This document shows, piece after piece, positions 1-11,813 of a stretch of DNA of 64,000 nt. This DNA is from Rhipicephalus microplus (taxonomy: Eukaryota; Arthropoda; Arachnida; Ixodida; Ixodidae). Made by a program: the position numbers and the translations under genes. Where the stretch lies: NCBI RefSeq assembly GCF_043290135.1, contig NC_134710.1, positions 255,303,592 through 255,367,591 of the forward strand, read 5' to 3'. How positions within the stretch are numbered: the first letter of the stretch is position 1; each line of letters opens with the position of its first letter. The notes under the pieces were generated by a model. That model was given only the letters and a program-made list of their open reading frames with translations, ran no database searches and was not told where the DNA came from.

Positions 1-110
1 CCTTGCAGCGTCGGTTCTCGACAACGGAATTGGGGTTGTCTGGGCGTCCGCGTGGGCGGATCGGGCAGCATTATCAGCAAGGTCGTTACCGACCTTGCTT
101 GAAGGTGGAG
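1..110 (-). pseudogene. C-terminal RNase H scrap of a non-LTR retrotransposon
   Basis: Read on the minus strand, one frame gives a peptide with the pattern GNDLADNAARSAH followed by a PIPLSRTDAAR-like stretch. This is the usual end of the RNase H domain in I/jockey-group LINEs (GN-x-x-AD-x-AAR-x-AH). It runs off the left edge. It abuts gypsy gag sequence at about 110, so one of the two interrupts the other. Family assignment is from recalled motif shape only. Confidence 0.5.
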
Positions 111-169
111 AAGGTGAACTAAATCGTCGAGGGCTTGGTGATCGACAGCGAGCAGGCACTGGTCATCTA

Positions 170-1279
170 GGCTGATGCTGGAAACGAGCAGTTGGAAACA
201 GATGGCCGGGCAAGTAATCTTCGATTTCACCGGGTCTTTCGCGATTTTGGGGGCACGGCACGTTTGGAGAAAACCCACGGAAACCAACTCGTCAATATAG
301 GCACAATCTGTACAGGTCCTGTCGGGTGTGCGCCTGTCAAGTGTGCACCTGTCGAGTGTGCGCCACACATCACTTTTCCGTGGCCTCGAATTAGCTGCAT
401 AGTTTGAGCCACGCGAAACTGGTCGGTAGCCACTGGGAGCTGCAAACGAAGCAGTATGCACGGCGGGCTGGAGCACAGCATCGGCGTAAGTAGGTACGGG
501 GCGTTCCTGCAACTGCTGTTCATGTTGAACAGGCTGTGCCTCTGGTTCCACTTGTAAAATGGCGTGGCGAACTTCATCTCTGATCAGGGTAGTGAGAGAC
601 GAAACTGGCGTTGCGACTTGTCGGGGAAGCAGCTTCTGGAGCTCTTCCTTCACAATAGATCGCACCATTTCTGTCAATACTTCGCTGCTGCTGCCCAGGT
701 TTGCTGAGAGGACATCAGCAGGAACACTACTCGTATCATGATTGTAGTGACGGGAGCGCTGATGCAATGCCCGCTCTATGGAGGTGGCTTCGGTGCGGAA
801 TTCAGCAACTGTACGAGGTGGGTTGCGTACCAAACCGACAAATAACTTCTGTTTGACACCTCGCATCAAGTGACGCAGCTTTTTCTCGTCGGTCATGTTC
901 GGGTCAGCGCGTTTGAAAAGGCGGGCATGTCCTCAATATACATGCCAACGTTTTCGTTCGTGCGCTGGTTCCTGGACTGTAGAGCGTTCTCCGCCTTCTC
1001 CCGACGATCGGTGCTAGCATATGTAGCTACTATTTGTCGTCGAAATTCTTCCCATGTCGGTATGAACGCTTCGTGGTTTTTATACCACGTCCTCGCTGCA
1101 TCTTCCAATGCGAAGTACACGCAAGGCAGTTTCCTTGCTTCATCCCAGTTGTTGGTCTTCGCAACCCGCTTGAAGTGTTCAAACCAATCTTCCACATCTT
1201 CGAATGCGTCGCCGTGGAAGGGCTCAGGCAAGCACGATGGGGACAGAATAAGTTCCGATGATGTCACCTGGTAAGCCAT
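170..1279 (-). pseudogene. Ty3/gypsy gag, frameshifted (element A)
   Basis: The ATG at 1279 opens a 128-residue frame with a retrotransposon gag domain: FHGDAFEDVEDWFEHF near residue 20, a DEARKLPCVYFALEDAARTWY block, then a FRRQIVATYASTDRREKAEN block. It stops at about 893. The family sequence carries on in another frame (ADPNMTDEKKLRHLMRGVKQ and onward), so there is a single frameshift near 895. The tail toward 170 is degenerate and I find no convincing CCHC knuckle. Gag normally assembles the cytoplasmic particle of the retrotransposon; this copy cannot make full-length Gag. Protease and polymerase, if ever present, are lost or lie off the left edge. Confidence 0.8.
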
Positions 1280-1456
1280 CGTTCCGTTGTCTGTGGACGC
1301 TGCTTGTGTTGCTGGAGCACTGGGGAGAGGTGCGAATTCAGGCGGCTCTCCTCAAAGGCAGCGGCTTGAACGCTGGTGTACCGGAGTCAGTTCGCCAGGT
1401 TCCAATCGTTGAAGATCGGGGCTTTGCTCTCTTGCGCCAAGGGGGCTTCCAATCAT

Positions 1457-1474
1457 ACCCAGCACCTCCACCAG
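1457..1474 (-). other. Putative primer-binding site of gypsy element A
   Basis: Just inside the presumed LTR edge, the minus strand reads TGGTGGAGGTGCTGGGT. The intact gypsy element at 29837 has almost the same sequence at the same place (TGGTGGAGTCTGCTGGGT). A TGG start complementary to a tRNA CCA end is expected of a primer site. I do not name the tRNA. Confidence 0.5.
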
Positions 1475-1476
1475 AA

Positions 1477-1700
1477 TATAACGGGTGCAAGAGAAGAAAC
1501 ACCAAAAACTAGTTTATTATGGGCGAACTTGTGCCCTGAAAATTATGTGCGACGAAAATGTAAGTCTGCTAGAGCGTTCCAAAACAAAAACTGTTCATCC
1601 GCCAGCGCACCTCCTTCTTCGCAGCTCCAACCCTTTCTGACTCGTGCCCGCGAACAAGAAGCATGAATCGTGCGACCACAAGCAGGAGTGCGCACAAGAC
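1477..1700 (-). repeat. Remnant 5' LTR of gypsy element A
   Basis: On the plus strand the edge reads TATAACGGG, one base from the TGTAACGGG edge of the LTRs at 24798 and 29837. A minus-strand AATAAA lies near 1516, as expected for an LTR polyadenylation signal. The outer end is not defined, because a LINE starts within about 40-60 bases. No matching second LTR is in the window. Confidence 0.45.
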
Positions 1701-1734
1701 TGTGGACGCTGATTCTTCATACTATCTGATAGAG

Positions 1735-3453
1735 TAATTAGTCTCTGTGGCAATATTGTAATAAGCACTGAAGGTGTATTGAACTTAATCATGAATCTCG
1801 ACACCAAGAAATGTTCCGGTTCTGACGGTATACCGAATTCCTTTCTTGTGAGATACTCCGCATGGACAGCCCGTTACCTCACTGTAATTTTCCAGAAATC
1901 CCTAGACTGTGGTGAAGTACCATCTTCATGGAAAACAGCAAAAGTTTTGCCTTTGTATAAATCTGGTGATAAACAACTTTTATCTAATTACAGGCCAATA
2001 TCTCATACACCACAGTCATGCAAGATGTTGGAACACATTATTCACAAGCATATCATTTAAATTCCTCGACTCCAATGAAATTCTAACGTCTGCTCAGCAC
2101 AGTTTCCGTCGATGCTACAGCACGGTTACACAATTTGTCGATTTTGTTCATGATGTCGCTTTTAACCTAGACAAAGGAAATCAAATAGATGCCATTTTCA
2201 TTGACTTCTCTAAAGCTTTTGACTCTGTTCTTCATTCTAAGTTGCTAGTGAAATCAGATACCATGCTCAATAATTCCCGTCTTCTTTCTTGGATCGCCAG
2301 TTTCCTTCATTATCGCTCACAATTTGTTTCCTTCAACTCAGTTGATTCATCCCTTGTTCACGTCACATCAGGTGTTCCTCAGGAATCTGTACTAGGCCCA
2401 TTATTATTCCTCATATATATTAATGATTCGTCTCACTGCACATCATCTAAAATAAGACTTTATGCTGACGATTGCGTATTATACGAACCCATTAATTCTG
2501 CGGAAGATCATCACCGTCTTTCATGATCGCTTATTTATTTCAGCTCTTGGTGTAAAACATGGCAGATGAACGTCAATTGCATTAAAACAGTCGTCATGTC
2601 AATTACCAATGCACAGAATCCGTTTTTGTTTGATTATTACTTGGATGGTATACAACTTAAAAGAGTCTCACAATATAAATATTTGGGTGTGATTCTGACA
2701 AAAAATCTTTCCTGGACCAACCACATTGAATATATCAGCGCGAAAGCTCTAAAGAAGATTAGTTATTTGCACCGTACTTTGGCTAAATCCCCCTGTGATA
2801 CCAAATTACTTCTGTATAAAACGTTGATTCGCCCTATTCTAGAATACGCACCTGTCGTTTGGTAGCCTCACAAACAAGGTGACCTAAAAATCCTCGATAA
2901 CATTCAACGTAAGGCCATCCGCTTCATATGCCATAACTACAGCCACAACTTCTCACCAACACAGGCTCTACATTCAGTGAACATTGTAGCATTACATTCT
3001 CGTTATTGCATCGAATCTTTAAAACTATTATGTACAGTCATCAACTCCTCTCCTGGCATCTTTGGTAGTAACTACATCGCATATATGGAAGAATCTTGCA
3101 CCTGCATCTTCCACATCTTGAACATAAAGCCTTGATTTGCTCGTACTAACACATTCAAATTTAGTTTTTTTCCCACGTACTATAGACCTCTGGAATTCCC
3201 TACCGGGCAGTATTCGTTCACTATATTTACAAAATTTAATTTATGCCGCTATTGCCCATTTAGAAAATAGGTAAAAATCGTGTTTGCAATACCATAGTGA
3301 TGTTTTCTTATGTATTGCTGTAATGTACTTCTGTTTTATTATTGTTTTATTGTTGTTGCTTTGTTTGTATTAGTTTTGTATAACTCATCCACTCCTGATA
3401 TAGCCCCACATTAGGGCTGCAGTACGTATATTCAAATAAATAAATAAATAAAT
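1735..3453 (+). pseudogene. 5'-truncated non-LTR retrotransposon, reverse transcriptase remnant
   Basis: Three plus-strand frames (1779-2060, about 2060-2526, about 2527-2865) together give reverse transcriptase blocks in order: KVLPLYKSGD, NYRPIS, FIDFSKAFDSV (motif A with its Asp), TSGVPQESVLGPLLFLIYIND (motif B) and LYADDC (motif C), then a thumb KYLGVIL and LIRPILEYAPVVW. Frameshifts near 2058 and 2525 and a stop at 2863-2865 break it. The endonuclease domain is missing, as is usual for 5' truncation during insertion. The 3' end is a (TAAA)n tail at about 3435-3453. This fits the CR1/L2/jockey side of LINE diversity. It is inserted in the THAP-domain gene that continues at 3454 on the other strand. 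Confidence 0.85.
3435..3453 (+). repeat. (TAAA)n 3' tail of the LINE
   Basis: About four and a half AAAT/TAAA units end abruptly at the junction with THAP-gene sequence. This marks the 3' insertion boundary. Confidence 0.8.
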
Positions 3454-4177
3454 GGGCTTCCTGCAGAGTGGTTTTAGTATCTTGAATTGTTGTCACTGAC
3501 ACGCCAGCCACCTGTTTACCCAACACGAATGTCTTCGAGTGCAAAGCACCGACACTGTTTGCAGTGCAGAACATGGCTTTTTCCACGGTGACCTCGCTTG
3601 AAAGCGAGTTGAGGAAACATGAAGTAAAGCATACTCCGTCGGCGGCGTCAAGTTCATGCAGCATCCAGCGCTTCCCAGGCATTTCGATTTCCATCACCGC
3701 AGCGACAGTCGCGGCCGCAAAGACTTCACTGCCTTTCGAAGGTTCTTCGCCATCTGTCACCCTCGCAATCTCCCCACGTGCCTTTTTCTGTAGTGGAATT
3801 TCGTCATCACGCTTCCTTTTTCGCTCATTTCTCTTGGGAGTGGGCTGCTTACTCGGGTAAGCTGACAGGTTTGGCGAAATTGTGGGGACTGCGTCCGAAG
3901 TGAGCGTAGGCAACCCACGTGGAATGCGAACTTCTTCACCATTTATGCGGTATACGTAGTCCCTCGCAATAAAATGCTGCTCGAAATGGAGCTCACATAC
4001 CGTGCAGTCCTCGGTCAGCGCCTTGTCTGCTCTATGAAGGTTTCTTTCCCACGTGGATCTTCATTCCGCGTCTACAGGCGCCCTGAATAGCGACAGCTTC
4101 TTCGCGCTGTTAGTTCGCGCATACCCTGTGCTACACCATGGAGCATAGCAGTGATTGAGGCGTTGTTTTCCACTCAT
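3454..4177 (-). pseudogene. THAP-domain protein, broken by a stop and a LINE insertion
   Basis: From the ATG at 4177 the frame shows a THAP-type C2CH zinc finger: an N-terminal C-x4-C (CYAPWC), a conserved Trp (STWERNLHR) and C-x-x-H (CELHF), followed by a P-rich end of the domain (IPRGLP). After it come a basic stretch (RNERKRKRDDE), then sequence to about residue 240, where the LINE 3' end begins. A TGA at 4061-4063 interrupts the finger. THAP fingers bind DNA and occur both in host factors and in P-element/THAP9 transposases. The sequence left of the LINE does not obviously resume the protein, so I cannot decide between the two. Confidence 0.7.
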
Positions 4178-4416
4178 TGCTGTACGTGGCCACGTTCACA
4201 AGAGTACACGCATGGAACACAACTACACAGAACGAGAAGCCACCAAGAACACCACTGAAATGAGGCGATCGTGCGTACGCACGTGTGCACAAAACCGGTC
4301 GTTTTCAAGAGTGGTCGACGACAGCGCCACCGCTTCAAGGGCCATTCACTGTGACGCGTGAAGCAAAGCGGCGCTCCCTCCACTCATCGCACTGAGTTCT
4401 TCTAGTACACTGTAGA

Positions 4417-4424
4417 TGTGGGGC
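4417..4424 (+). repeat. Left 8-bp target-site duplication of the hAT element
   Basis: TGTGGGGC directly precedes the element end CAGAGTTACCAGAT. The partner at 12346 is TGTGGAGC (7 of 8). An 8-bp duplication is diagnostic of hAT insertion. Confidence 0.7.
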
Positions 4425-4562
4425 CAGAGTTACCAGATCGCGTGAGCCTCAAACTGCCAAATTGAACTTCGAGATAGCCCAAACATTGCCCAATGCGTAA
4501 ATTTGAAGCAGCCCAAAAATAGCCCAGGTCAGTTGTTTTTTCAACATTTTTCTTTGCTTATA

Positions 4563-5305
4563 CAATTGACTCTCGTTAATTCAAACTCGAAGGGACCTCT
4601 GAATTTTTTTTGAATTATCATTAAGTTCTCCGATGACTCTGGGTAGAGGGCTTCACACATTGTGATTAGGCATTAATTTTATCACATTTAAAAATTTTGC
4701 AAGTGTTTTTATGCCCTAACTGCATGCAGTTAACAGAAAGCAGAGATGTAAAGTCCATAAGTTTTAACAATACGGATTGCTGGCCTAGTTGGTACTTGCT
4801 TAATTACATGCTTTGGCCACAAATAACACAAACACAAAGTAAAGGAACACTCAACGACAAGCAAAAGTACAAGTTTATCGGCCATTTACTGTTGATCAGA
4901 CCTTTAAGGAAATTGTGAATTGTGAACTGCTTCTTTGCAATAGATATGTGCCTTCAGTACAAAACTCTCTATAACAATTGAGAAGCGTCACAGTTTACCA
5001 TGTATGTGCTTCGTTTGAAACATTTGTTTACTTGCAAAGCCTTTTGCCTTGAAGGCATCAGGTGCTTATTTTTCGTTTTTAGAGTGTTAGGATTATATAA
5101 GCATACAAGTTTTTAAGTAATAGTGGAAAAGCAACTGATATTCTTTGATATGGACCTGCAAAAAGTATGAATTAACCAAATGATGGAGTTTGAATTAAGA
5201 GGCTTAAAAAAATACACTGAAAGAACAGAGGGCCAACCAAAAAATTGAACTTTGAATTAACCAAAAGTATGTATTATCGGAGTTTGAATTATCACGAGTC
5301 TACCG
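4563..5305. mobile_element. Non-autonomous pogo/Tigger-type MITE
   Basis: Ends are inverted: left CAATTGACTCTCGTTAATTC, right (complement) CGGTAGACTCGTGATAATTC, both continuing AAACTC. TA dinucleotides flank both ends (4561-4562, 5306-5307), as expected of pogo/Tc1-mariner insertion. The AATTAACC/AATTCAAACTC motifs recur in the right subterminal region. The interior is AT-rich and has no coding capacity. Confidence 0.6.
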
Positions 5306-6075
5306 TACAATTAATTTCCCACAAAAATATATGCCTACTAGGTTAACAATCAACCAAAAATTGATTATTCTTATGAAGATGATATTAATGCAGCCCCGTC
5401 ATTCCCATAGTACTTGTGAAGGGGGCCTACAGAAACATTACATTTTGTTATACAAACACAGAGTACACAAGAATAAAAGTATGACGGCAGGATTATGGGA
5501 CATTCTCATCGAAAAAAAAATTCATCAGTTCTTTCACGATTTTTGTAGTTGCTGGCATATGCATGCGTGAATTATAAATCCGCTGTACTGCCTAATATTT
5601 GTTGATGTTTTTTACTATAAATCACTATGCATCACTTTTTGCGATGTATCATGGAGTGATTACAGCAGAGTCTAGAAAAAGTTTGTTGTCAATTGATAAC
5701 TCGTAAGTTAAACAGAATGCGATCACAAGGAAATATAAAAACATACTTACAGAAGTAGAAATAGGGGTTTACACAAACTTAATATACAAAAACATTACAA
5801 AATAATATACAAAATGAAATAGCAAATGAAATACAACAAATGAGATCCAAGTGGAGAAGCGAAAGCACTCAGGCATCATCACTTAATATGGAAGTAGAGG
5901 CAATACTGCTTGGTCCATACAAAATGATGGAGTTGAATTGCGACAAAAACTCTTTCCCGGTTTAAAATCTTTGTAGCAGCCTCCAATACTAGCCAGGCCA
6001 AATTTTGAGTGGAGTGCTTGTATTGTTGGTCTTAGTTAACGAGACCTGGCTGAACACTCATTCAACAGCAGCGTT

Positions 6076-7717
6076 TTACACTGGCAGCGACAGTAACGAG
6101 AGCGCCAGCCCAGACATCACTGAAAACATTGAGTGCCCGTCAACATTTTGTGTGTTTTGTACGCTTACAGAGAATTCCGTTACTGAGCGTGTATTCTCTG
6201 CCAGATGGTTGACTCTGGTTTGGAGCAGGCGATACTCTGATGCCGTTGATGAAAGCGAATTTGGTGTTATAAAAGTACTGAATTGATGATGCACGAAATC
6301 GAAAGAGTATTTCTTTATGCTCTTCGGATCAAGAAACTTCATAAGCCTAATGTTGGCGGGAAGCCGCTTGAGTGCACTCCTAACAAATGCACTCCCAAAC
6401 TTGCGGCATCTTTCCAACAAAAAATCTTTGTCAGAACCATTGAGTGAGGAGTTCTCAAAATAGCTGAGAAAAATAGCCCCCCAGCTGCATACCCTCACAT
6501 GCAATACTATGTGCTGCTCCAACTCTGCATTACTAGGTTCTGAATAGCCGGGCATCACAACTCTTGCCATTAGAGCTTTTACAAAAGAAATCAATTCTTC
6601 ATTGAGCCTCACAGGGTCCGGGGCCTCGCACTGAAAAAGCTTATTGATTCTCTAAAATTCATCAATTATTAGGCTTAGAAAATGAACAAAAAGTAAATTT
6701 TGCTCATCAGTATACATTTCACTGAGTAACCTTGTTGCGTAGCAGCGTTACTTACTTTTCATCGCCTCTAAGTGGGCTCGCAGTGCTACCCACTGGTTCA
6801 AGATTGATCGCAAGGCACACGCAACACTAAGCCATCTCATCGCACCAACACCTATAAGCATATTCGGAACATCACCCAAGTTGATGGTGGCACATGCTTC
6901 TCTATATTCTAGCTGCCTTTTCGGAGAATGTGCAAACCAATTGAAGGTTTCGCGTACAAGGTAGTCAATGTCTGTTGGAAGTACATCTATCGCCTCACTA
7001 CAGGCGAGCTGTAAAGAATGGCACACACACTTCATAAGAATAAGTCGCGCATTTTCTGCCTTAAGTTTTGTGGAAAGGCTGTTGTGCTACCTACACATGA
7101 CGCTCGCCCCATCTGATCCGAGAACCACACAAAATTTGACGTTGAGTTGGCAAGCAGCCAACAGCGGGCCTTTAACTGTGAAAAAAGCCCTTCCGCAGAT
7201 GCATCAGCCACTGGCACCAAACCGAGAAACGCTGTAATAAAATCCATTTTGCAGCGAGAAAAAAAATGCTTTCACGACAGCTAGTTCCTTCATGCAAGAG
7301 ACCTCCATGCTCTCATCCACAATCAATTAATATTGTGCACCAGTCATGTCCTTCAGAAGTTCTTCTCTAAACGTTGATCCCAGTACCTTTGTCACTAGTG
7401 CAGCGCATTTCATTCTGCCAAGCTGCATTTCGTTCTGCCTAAGGTTATGGCTGACGCCAACGCCGAATCGCTGAACCACCCACTGATTACTGACGTCAGG
7501 TAGTTCGCCGTAGAAAAGCTTCCATGAACCGCCAACTGAGCAGCCAAGCGCAGCTCTGCACTTTGACATCACCAGAAGAGGTGACACAAGGCTCCAGAGG
7601 CCCCGTCGTCAGACCGGCGATTGCTTAATGTTGTTTGCATGCGGCTCTAGTGCCGTGCAGTTTTAGGTCTTGAACTTGGGGCTGCAATTCTACCTTGCAT
7701 GCTCGGCAATAGGCCAT
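6076..7717 (-). pseudogene. hAT transposase (ZNF862/KIAA1586-like), inactive
   Basis: Several broken minus-strand frames fall in the order expected for this hAT family. They are an N-terminal zinc-finger peptide (AYCRACKVEL..., start at 7717); GRMKCAALVTKVLGSTFREEL (7327-7587); LIVDES just past a stop; FITAFLGLVPV (7032-7247); MKCVCHSLQLACSEAI with NWFAHSP and MRWLSVACALRSILNQW (6748-7035); and a C-terminal block, FLLERCRKFGSAFVRSALKRLP (6076-6612). The enzyme would excise and reinsert the element through an RNase H-like DDE fold. Stops and frameshifts separate every block, so no protein is made. I know the family from similar proteins annotated as zinc finger protein 862-like. Confidence 0.75.
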
Positions 7718-8834
7718 ATCGCTTCAAGTGGATGACAACAGCTTGTCTGCACATTGAGAAAAAAAAGAAGCAATGTATTTATACTTACTCCACATACATG
7801 CAGGCTAACATTTAAATTTTGCATATGAATGGAAGTTGTTGTTTCTTTCTAAACAGGGCATTAAACTACGCATGAGAGCATGCTGACACAATTCGTGCCG
7901 AGGATATAAAACACATATCTTTGAAGTCCGACTCCTTCTTCCATTCCTTTTTGTCGTTGCGCGTGCACGTGGCCCACTTGCCCATCCTAGAGCTCCTCTC
8001 CTCAAGCTTATATATCTCGAGCCTTTGACCTGAAACGCACTGCCACTGCCAGCAGTCGGCAAGAACTCAGGTGCCACTACTCAGGTGCCACTACTACTCA
8101 GGTGCCACTCAGTTTGCACGTGTCACCACCATGGCGGCACATGCCTCATAGTGACATGTGCGAGTCCATGTGGTGAACGTGGTCTCCTAAAAAAGGCTCA
8201 TTGCCCTATAGATGTCAAGAAAGTGAAGTCGACAAAAAGTCACGTTACAACCAGCAGAGTCATCAAACCTGCTGGTTTTGCACTCAAGGTGTAACACGAA
8301 CTGCTAGCTTCCACAATTTTTTGCCTGCTTCCCTTTTACGGGAAACCTGGCATGTATTAATGACCAAGAAAGCACCCCCACCCACCCATTTCACCATTTC
8401 CTTTAACCTGTTCTCCACTACAGAATCCTAGAATCCTACAACAGCGAGTCTTGCAAACCCAAGTTCTCAGAATCTTTGGATATGCGCACGCTTTCCCAGT
8501 ACTTTTGCCTTGAGGCTGCATTCTGAGTTTTCGAACACTGTTGGAATATTTGGAAATACATGTTTTCCCTTTTGTTATATGATGCGAAATGTCACACAGA
8601 TTCCCTCTGGTCCAGTGAAAACTGTATATGCATGTGTATTCAATAAAGTATTTTATAAGGAACACAGGTGTGCATTCTTCTTAGAGGCTCTTCCACTGCT
8701 CTCTTTGATTTCGTTCTGGGACTTGGCAAGCGCTCCCTTGCCATTCGATGTTGTTTCTTACATCACCGATGTACTAGTACTCTAAGCGGTATCCTCTGCC
8801 CATGCTGCGCTTGAGGGTGACCCAAGTTTGAGTA

Positions 8835-9231
8835 AAATGACTACGTTAGCGGTTGACGAGCGCTGCCATCTACAGGAATGCCTGCCTAGTACGTACTTCT
8901 CCTACAAAGGAACTACTTTCAGGCAGAACAGTGGAGCCGCTTTGCGAGCTTCCATGTCCGTCAAAATGGCAAACCTGACCATGCAGCATATAGAAGGGAA
9001 AGCACTCAGCTATTTTCCGAGGCGACCCAAGCTCTTTCTTCATTACATAGACGATTGTTTTTGTGTCATGAAAACATCTGATATTGAAAACTTCAGACAG
9101 CACTTGAATTCCATGCTCCCGGCCATACAATTCACAGCCGACTGTGGAAGCGGCTGCCCTTTCTTGATGTCCAAGTGGCAAGAATATGGCAAGTTCTCCG
9201 TCCACAGGAAGCCAACGCACGCCGGCCGTTA
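8835..9231 (+). pseudogene. Penelope-like element 1, reverse transcriptase part
   Basis: The frame opening near 8828 gives TYFSYKGTTFRQ, a GxAMGSPxSVxxANL-like block (here GAALRASMSVKMANL), the catalytic YIDDCFCV, then HLNSMLPAIQFT and VHRKPTHAGRY. This order is typical of Penelope-like reverse transcriptases. The palm N-terminal to this is absent, so the copy is 5'-truncated. It stops at 9231, where a pogo element is inserted, and resumes at 10944. Confidence 0.8.
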
Positions 9232-10941
9232 CCATATAACCCGGACTATAGGTCGAGTGGGAATATAGGTCGAGTGGGAATATAGGTCGACTCCCAAGTT
9301 CAGGTTACCGAAAAAGAAAAAAAAGGAAAACAACCCAAAACTGCCGAACCACATTTATTTGCGAATTGGGCGCACCGCACCTCGATCGTTGCAGCTCCCC
9401 TCAACCACCGTCGCAACTGCTCCTATTCGTCCGACGAAGCACCACTGTCTTCTGAAGACGAGAGTTTGTCGCTGGCCGCCTCCCACAGTGCGTCGTCTTC
9501 AGTGCCATCCAGTGAGTTGCTGATGCAACATTTCTCGAAAGCATTTTCCACCATGGAATCCGGCAAGGAAGCCAGGCGGAAAGCACCCAGCCACAAACAG
9601 TCACAAGCGGAGACCTCTGTAGGCGGCCCGTCGGTGTCTCGGGGTTGTCGCCGGACATCCACTCTTGGTATTCCAGCCGCACTCGGTCTTTGAACGGCTT
9701 GTTTAGCACAATGTCGAGCGGCTGGAGGGTGGACGTCATACCACCTGGTATCACGGCGAGGTCCGTTTTCTCGTCGCCGAGTGCGCGTTTTACTGCATCG
9801 GTTAAGTGGCCACGAAACACATCCAACACCAGCATGCTGCGACGACGCAGCAGTGCACCTGGCCGACGGTTCCACACAGCTTTTATCCATTCGAGTATCA
9901 TGGCCTCATTCACGTATCCCTTTTTGTCGATGCGAACGACAACACCGAGTGGGAACACTTCCTTCGGCATTGTTTTGCGTTTAAAAATGATGAAGGGCGG
10001 AAGCTGTCTACCATCTGCCGTGCATGCCAGCATGACGGTGAAACGCACGTGCTCGTTGCCAATGGACCGCAGCTTCACATCCTTGGCGCCGCGCTGCGTG
10101 ATCGTGGTCGACGAAGGCATGTCAAACCACACGGGGGTCTCATCGGCGTTGCCAATCTGCCCCATCATGTAGTCGTTCTGCTCCCGAAGCCGGTTCACGA
10201 AGCGCTAAAAGTTTATGAGCTTGTCCTCAAACTCCTCCGGCAACTTTTGACAGATGGATGTGCGCCGCCGGAGGGAGAATCCTTTGCGTCGCATAAATCG
10301 ACACACCCAAGAGTTTGGTGCACGAAACTCTTCCTCGTGAGCCCAGCTTCTCGAGCGAGTTCCACGGCTTTCTTGCGAATGGTATCCACGGTCATTGGCA
10401 GCGAGCGCGCACGAACTTCCCGCACAAAGTCCGCTAGCTTATCCTCCAGCTGCGGATGAAGAAAACTTCGTCCACGAAACGGCATTTTTCGAGGATTGCA
10501 CATCTGCAGCTTCCCTTTCTGCGCCCTCCAATAGCGCATGCTTTTTTCCGATACACCAAAGCGGCGCTGAGCAGCCATATTCCCGTTCGCTTCTGCGAAC
10601 TCAACAACATCTAGTTTAAACGCAGCTGAGTACTGCCTCCTCGCACCGCTACTCAAAAAAAGACCACTAAAAATGCAGCGCAATGTCAAGCGGAGCGAAA
10701 ACTCAGAACAGATCGGAAGCAAATCACGAACACAAAGAAAACAGACGGAAAGAGAAAAAAAAAACAGCCTGTAGTTGGATTTGGATGCGGATATGGCCGC
10801 GTCCGGCTTCTCAAGCACAAGCAAGCCACATGTTGCCAGACAGCGGCTCACTTTCGGCTGGACATCGCTATATAAGACGAGGGGCAACTTTAGCTTATTA
10901 TTTTATTGAAAATATCTCGACTTATATTCCGGTTTATACGG
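9232..10941 (-). mobile_element. pogo/Tigger element 1, 1.71 kb
   Basis: The left end begins CCATATAACCCGGACTATAG and the complement of the right end begins CCGTATAAACCGGAATATAA; both continue GTCGAG. TA flanks it at 9230-9231 and 10942-10943. If the element plus one TA is removed, the Penelope reading frame joins as ...GRY-LQYD..., exactly the family sequence. That confirms both borders. It carries a degraded DDE transposase on the minus strand. Confidence 0.85.
9423..10740 (-). pseudogene. pogo/Tigger transposase of element 1
   Basis: The N-terminal frame has a helix-turn-helix of the CENP-B/pogo kind (RQYSAAFKLDVVEFAEANGN, RFGVSEKSMRYWR) and a second one (RSLPMTVDTIRKKAVELAR). It shifts frame near 10320, and a TAG at about 10205-10207 follows. 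The catalytic part (10198 down) shows IGNADETPVWFDMP, LVLDVFRGH and LQPLDIVLNKPFKDR, so the acidic residues of the DDE/D triad are visible. Near 9575 a further shift moves the C-terminus (LPDSMVENAFEKCC, DGTEDDALWE) into another frame, ending at 9423. Such enzymes cut at the terminal repeats and insert at TA. This copy is dead. Confidence 0.85.
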
Positions 10942-10943
10942 TA

Positions 10944-11813
10944 CCTTCAATATGATTGACTTCATCCCGCCAGTCATAAGGCCTCGGTTTTGGCAACGTT
11001 ACTTCAGAAAGCCAAAAACATATGTTCTAATGACACGAAAGGCAGGAAAGAAGAGGCTCGCATAACTGTGGACCTCAGAAAAAACGAATACCCGAAAAAC
11101 TTTAGTCAATCTGTCACACGCCACACAGAGCAAAAGAAGCTACGCAAACCCCAATCAGCATTAATTGGCAGCTCTCCGAAACGCGTACCGGTCTCGTACT
11201 TCCAAGGAACTAGCGAGGCGTAGGCCTGGCTCTTCAAAAACAGTGGCAGTGATTGTTAGGAGGGAAAAAAAAGGCGGTTGATTTCTGCAGCCCGGTAGGG
11301 TGCATGGCGCAGTGCCTATGGAAAAAATAAACAAACAAAATGAAAAGGTGTGAATCACGCACGTGCCTTCATGCACGCTGGGCTGCCTCCTCCCCCGCCC
11401 GAAAGACCTGTCAACAATTGACAAAGACTCCCGGCGTCGTTTACAAAATCCCATGCACCGAGGATCTTTCTTCGTGAGTTGGCAAGACAGAAAACCTATC
11501 AGAACAACTCTGCCAACACGCCAAGGATGTCCTGAAACTGAACAAAGAGCGCATCACCATTGCCAAACATTGCGAAATGTTAGACAAGATAAATTTTAAC
11601 CAAATAATCATCCTACAAAGCGATACTATCTGGAGAAGAAGACTACTACTCAGTCGTGGCATAATCAGCGAACAGCCCAAACATTTATTGTTCCCTCGGA
11701 ACCCTTCCCCCAGTGTATGCACACAGATTCCGCTCAACGGCAAAATGTCGGGTCATAATTGCTGCGCAAGTGCTTTCAAGATGCCGCTGCAATGTCGCCA
11801 TAGTCCCCACTGA
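10944..11813 (+). pseudogene. Penelope-like element 1, linker and GIY-YIG endonuclease part
   Basis: This continues the reverse transcriptase after the pogo insertion: RYLQYD, a TGA, then HPASHKASVLATLLQKAKNICSND in frames ending at 11221. After a frameshifted stretch, a frame from about 11420 gives GVVYKIPC and, past a TGA at about 11474, VGKTENLSEQLCQH with a C-terminal WRRRLLL to 11813. These are the GVxY and YVG halves of a GIY-YIG nuclease; the Tyr of the second half is lost to the stop. The nuclease would nick the target for primed reverse transcription. Confidence 0.75.
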
